A stretch of DNA of 64,000 bases, from assembly GCA_020072645.1 (NCBI GenBank), contig JAIQGK010000001.1:248001-312000 (forward strand). Reading direction: 5' to 3'. This document shows, piece after piece, positions 63,288 to 64,000 of the stretch; within the stretch, counting starts at the first letter, position 1, and each line of letters opens with the position of its first letter. Source of the DNA: Terriglobia bacterium. Lineage in GTDB: Bacteria; Acidobacteriota; Terriglobia; Terriglobales; Acidobacteriaceae. Made by a program: the position numbers and the translations under genes. The notes under the pieces are model-generated. The model was not told where the DNA came from, did no database searches, and saw only the letters and a program-made list of their open reading frames with translations.

Positions 63288-64000
63288 ATGTCCCGTTCTG
63301 TCCGCTTTCTTTTTGTTGTGCTCTGTCTATCCGCGGCGATTGCCGGCTTTGCCCAGGCGCAAAAGCGTTCGATCACAGAGAAAGACATCTTCCAATTCAA
63401 CTGGATTGGCGACCCGCAGATTTCGCCTGACGGCTCTCACGTGGCCTTTGTAAAGGTCACAGTCGACGAAAAGAAGACCGGATATGACACCGCCATCTGG
63501 AGCGTCAGCACGCGCGGCGACGAGCAACCGCGCCGCATGACCGATGGCAAGCATGATTCTTCTCCGCGCTGGTCGCCGGACGGCAAGTGGCTGGTGTTTG
63601 TGCGCGCGCCTGAGCCTGCTGCCGGCGCGGGTCCTGGCGGCCCCGGCGGAATGGGACGTGGACCGTTACCGCAGCTCTATTTGCTGCCGGTGAGCGGAGG
63701 CGGCGAGTCATGGAAGATTACCGATCTGCCACGCGGCGCGGGCGGGCCTGCGTGGTCGCCAGACAGCAAGATGATCGCTTTTACCAGTGACACGTCTGCG
63801 GAAGACCTGGCCAAGCAGCACAAGAAAGAAGCGGCGTCCAAAGGCAAGTCAGAAGAAAAATTCTCAGCCGATAAACCGGAAGCGGGGCCGACTGCGGCGA
63901 AATCGCCGGAAGCAGATGCCGACCATGAGAGCGATGTACGCGTGATCACGCGTTCGGTCTATCGCATCAACGGCGGCGGCTATCTGGATTACAAACACCC
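63288..64000 (+). CDS. S9 family peptidase, N-terminal part (runs off the window)
   Basis: The gene begins at the ATG at 63,288 with AAGGAG six bases upstream and continues past the window end. A signal peptide (RFLFVVLCLSAAIAGFAQA) leads into beta-propeller repeats with the TolB/S9-type signature: DPQISPDGSHVAFV, SSPRWSPDGKWLVFV and GPAWSPDSKMIAFTSD. A Gly/Pro-rich and a charged low-complexity insert interrupt the blades. The catalytic alpha/beta-hydrolase domain would lie beyond the edge, so activity cannot be judged. Confidence 0.85.
   Translation, partial: MSRSVRFLFVVLCLSAAIAGFAQAQKRSITEKDIFQFNWIGDPQISPDGSHVAFVKVTVDEKKTGYDTAIWSVSTRGDEQPRRMTDGKHDSSPRWSPDGKWLVFVRAPEPAAGAGPGGPGGMGRGPLPQLYLLPVSGGGESWKITDLPRGAGGPAWSPDSKMIAFTSDTSAEDLAKQHKKEAASKGKSEEKFSADKPEAGPTAAKSPEADADHESDVRVITRSVYRINGGGYLDYKH

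Noticed and set aside
1-64000. CRISPR arrays, rRNA genes, insertion-sequence transposases or phage structural genes
   Set aside because: I looked for regularly spaced repeats and for recognisable transposase, integrase or phage proteins and saw none in the window.

Overview
The window looks like a chromosome segment of an Acidobacteriota species, most likely class Terriglobia. The evidence is the set of lineage-typical families: an Oar-like TonB receptor with an N-terminal carboxypeptidase-regulatory domain (53.6 kb), a BlaR1-type M56 protease carrying a TIGR03435-type C-terminal domain (51.4 kb), a VWFA-related Acidobacterial protein (26.7 kb) and a small protein with the RCQRFRKNGQQCKAPA motif (47.3 kb). 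No species call is possible from the sequence alone.

The window falls into two parts. From 1 to about 39.69 kb it reads as an accessory region. It holds a Wzi/PAP2 fusion, a frameshifted dinB, a long minus-strand cluster (OB-fold protein, ArsR, permease, CxxC mini-thioredoxin, HlyD/FtsX/ABC exporter, OsmC, P450), two multicopper oxidases, universal stress proteins beside a proton-type P-ATPase, a NarL-type two-component pair, trehalose synthesis (otsB-otsA), and a redox block (cupin, orphan NuoG-like protein, second cupin, orphan SdhB-like protein, DUF488, redoxin-like protein, cytochrome b/molybdopterin fusion). The 18-bp sequence CGATTCCGTCCCTGGCCA, which has the form of a tRNA 3' end, occurs at 31,210 and again at 39,672, where it is followed by CCA. 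This pattern suggests a tandem, tRNA-anchored genomic island whose right end is at 39.69 kb and whose intact tRNA lies left of the window. No integrase is present in the window. Three CRP/FNR-type dyads with GTGA-N6-TCAC cores (12,406; 16,072; 20,293) may tie parts of the island into one stress or oxygen-responsive regulon.

From 39.9 kb onward the genes look like ordinary chromosome: a TetR-controlled RND efflux operon with a clear palindromic operator, an M13 metallopeptidase, DNA polymerase X, blaI-blaR1, the TonB receptor, biotin synthase, a HigBA-like toxin-antitoxin pair preceded by a probable leaderless promoter, a thioredoxin-fold gene interrupted by an in-frame UGA, a DUF4157 protein of the kind linked to extracellular contractile injection systems, and the start of an S9 peptidase.

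The most interesting item is the gene at 59,652-60,866. An in-frame UGA sits exactly where a redox cysteine is expected (WASW-U-GC), the reading frame continues for 240 codons, and a perfect 7-bp hairpin lies 14 nt beyond the UGA, as expected of a bacterial SECIS element. I read it as a selenocysteine-containing exported thioredoxin-like protein that conventional gene calling would split in two.
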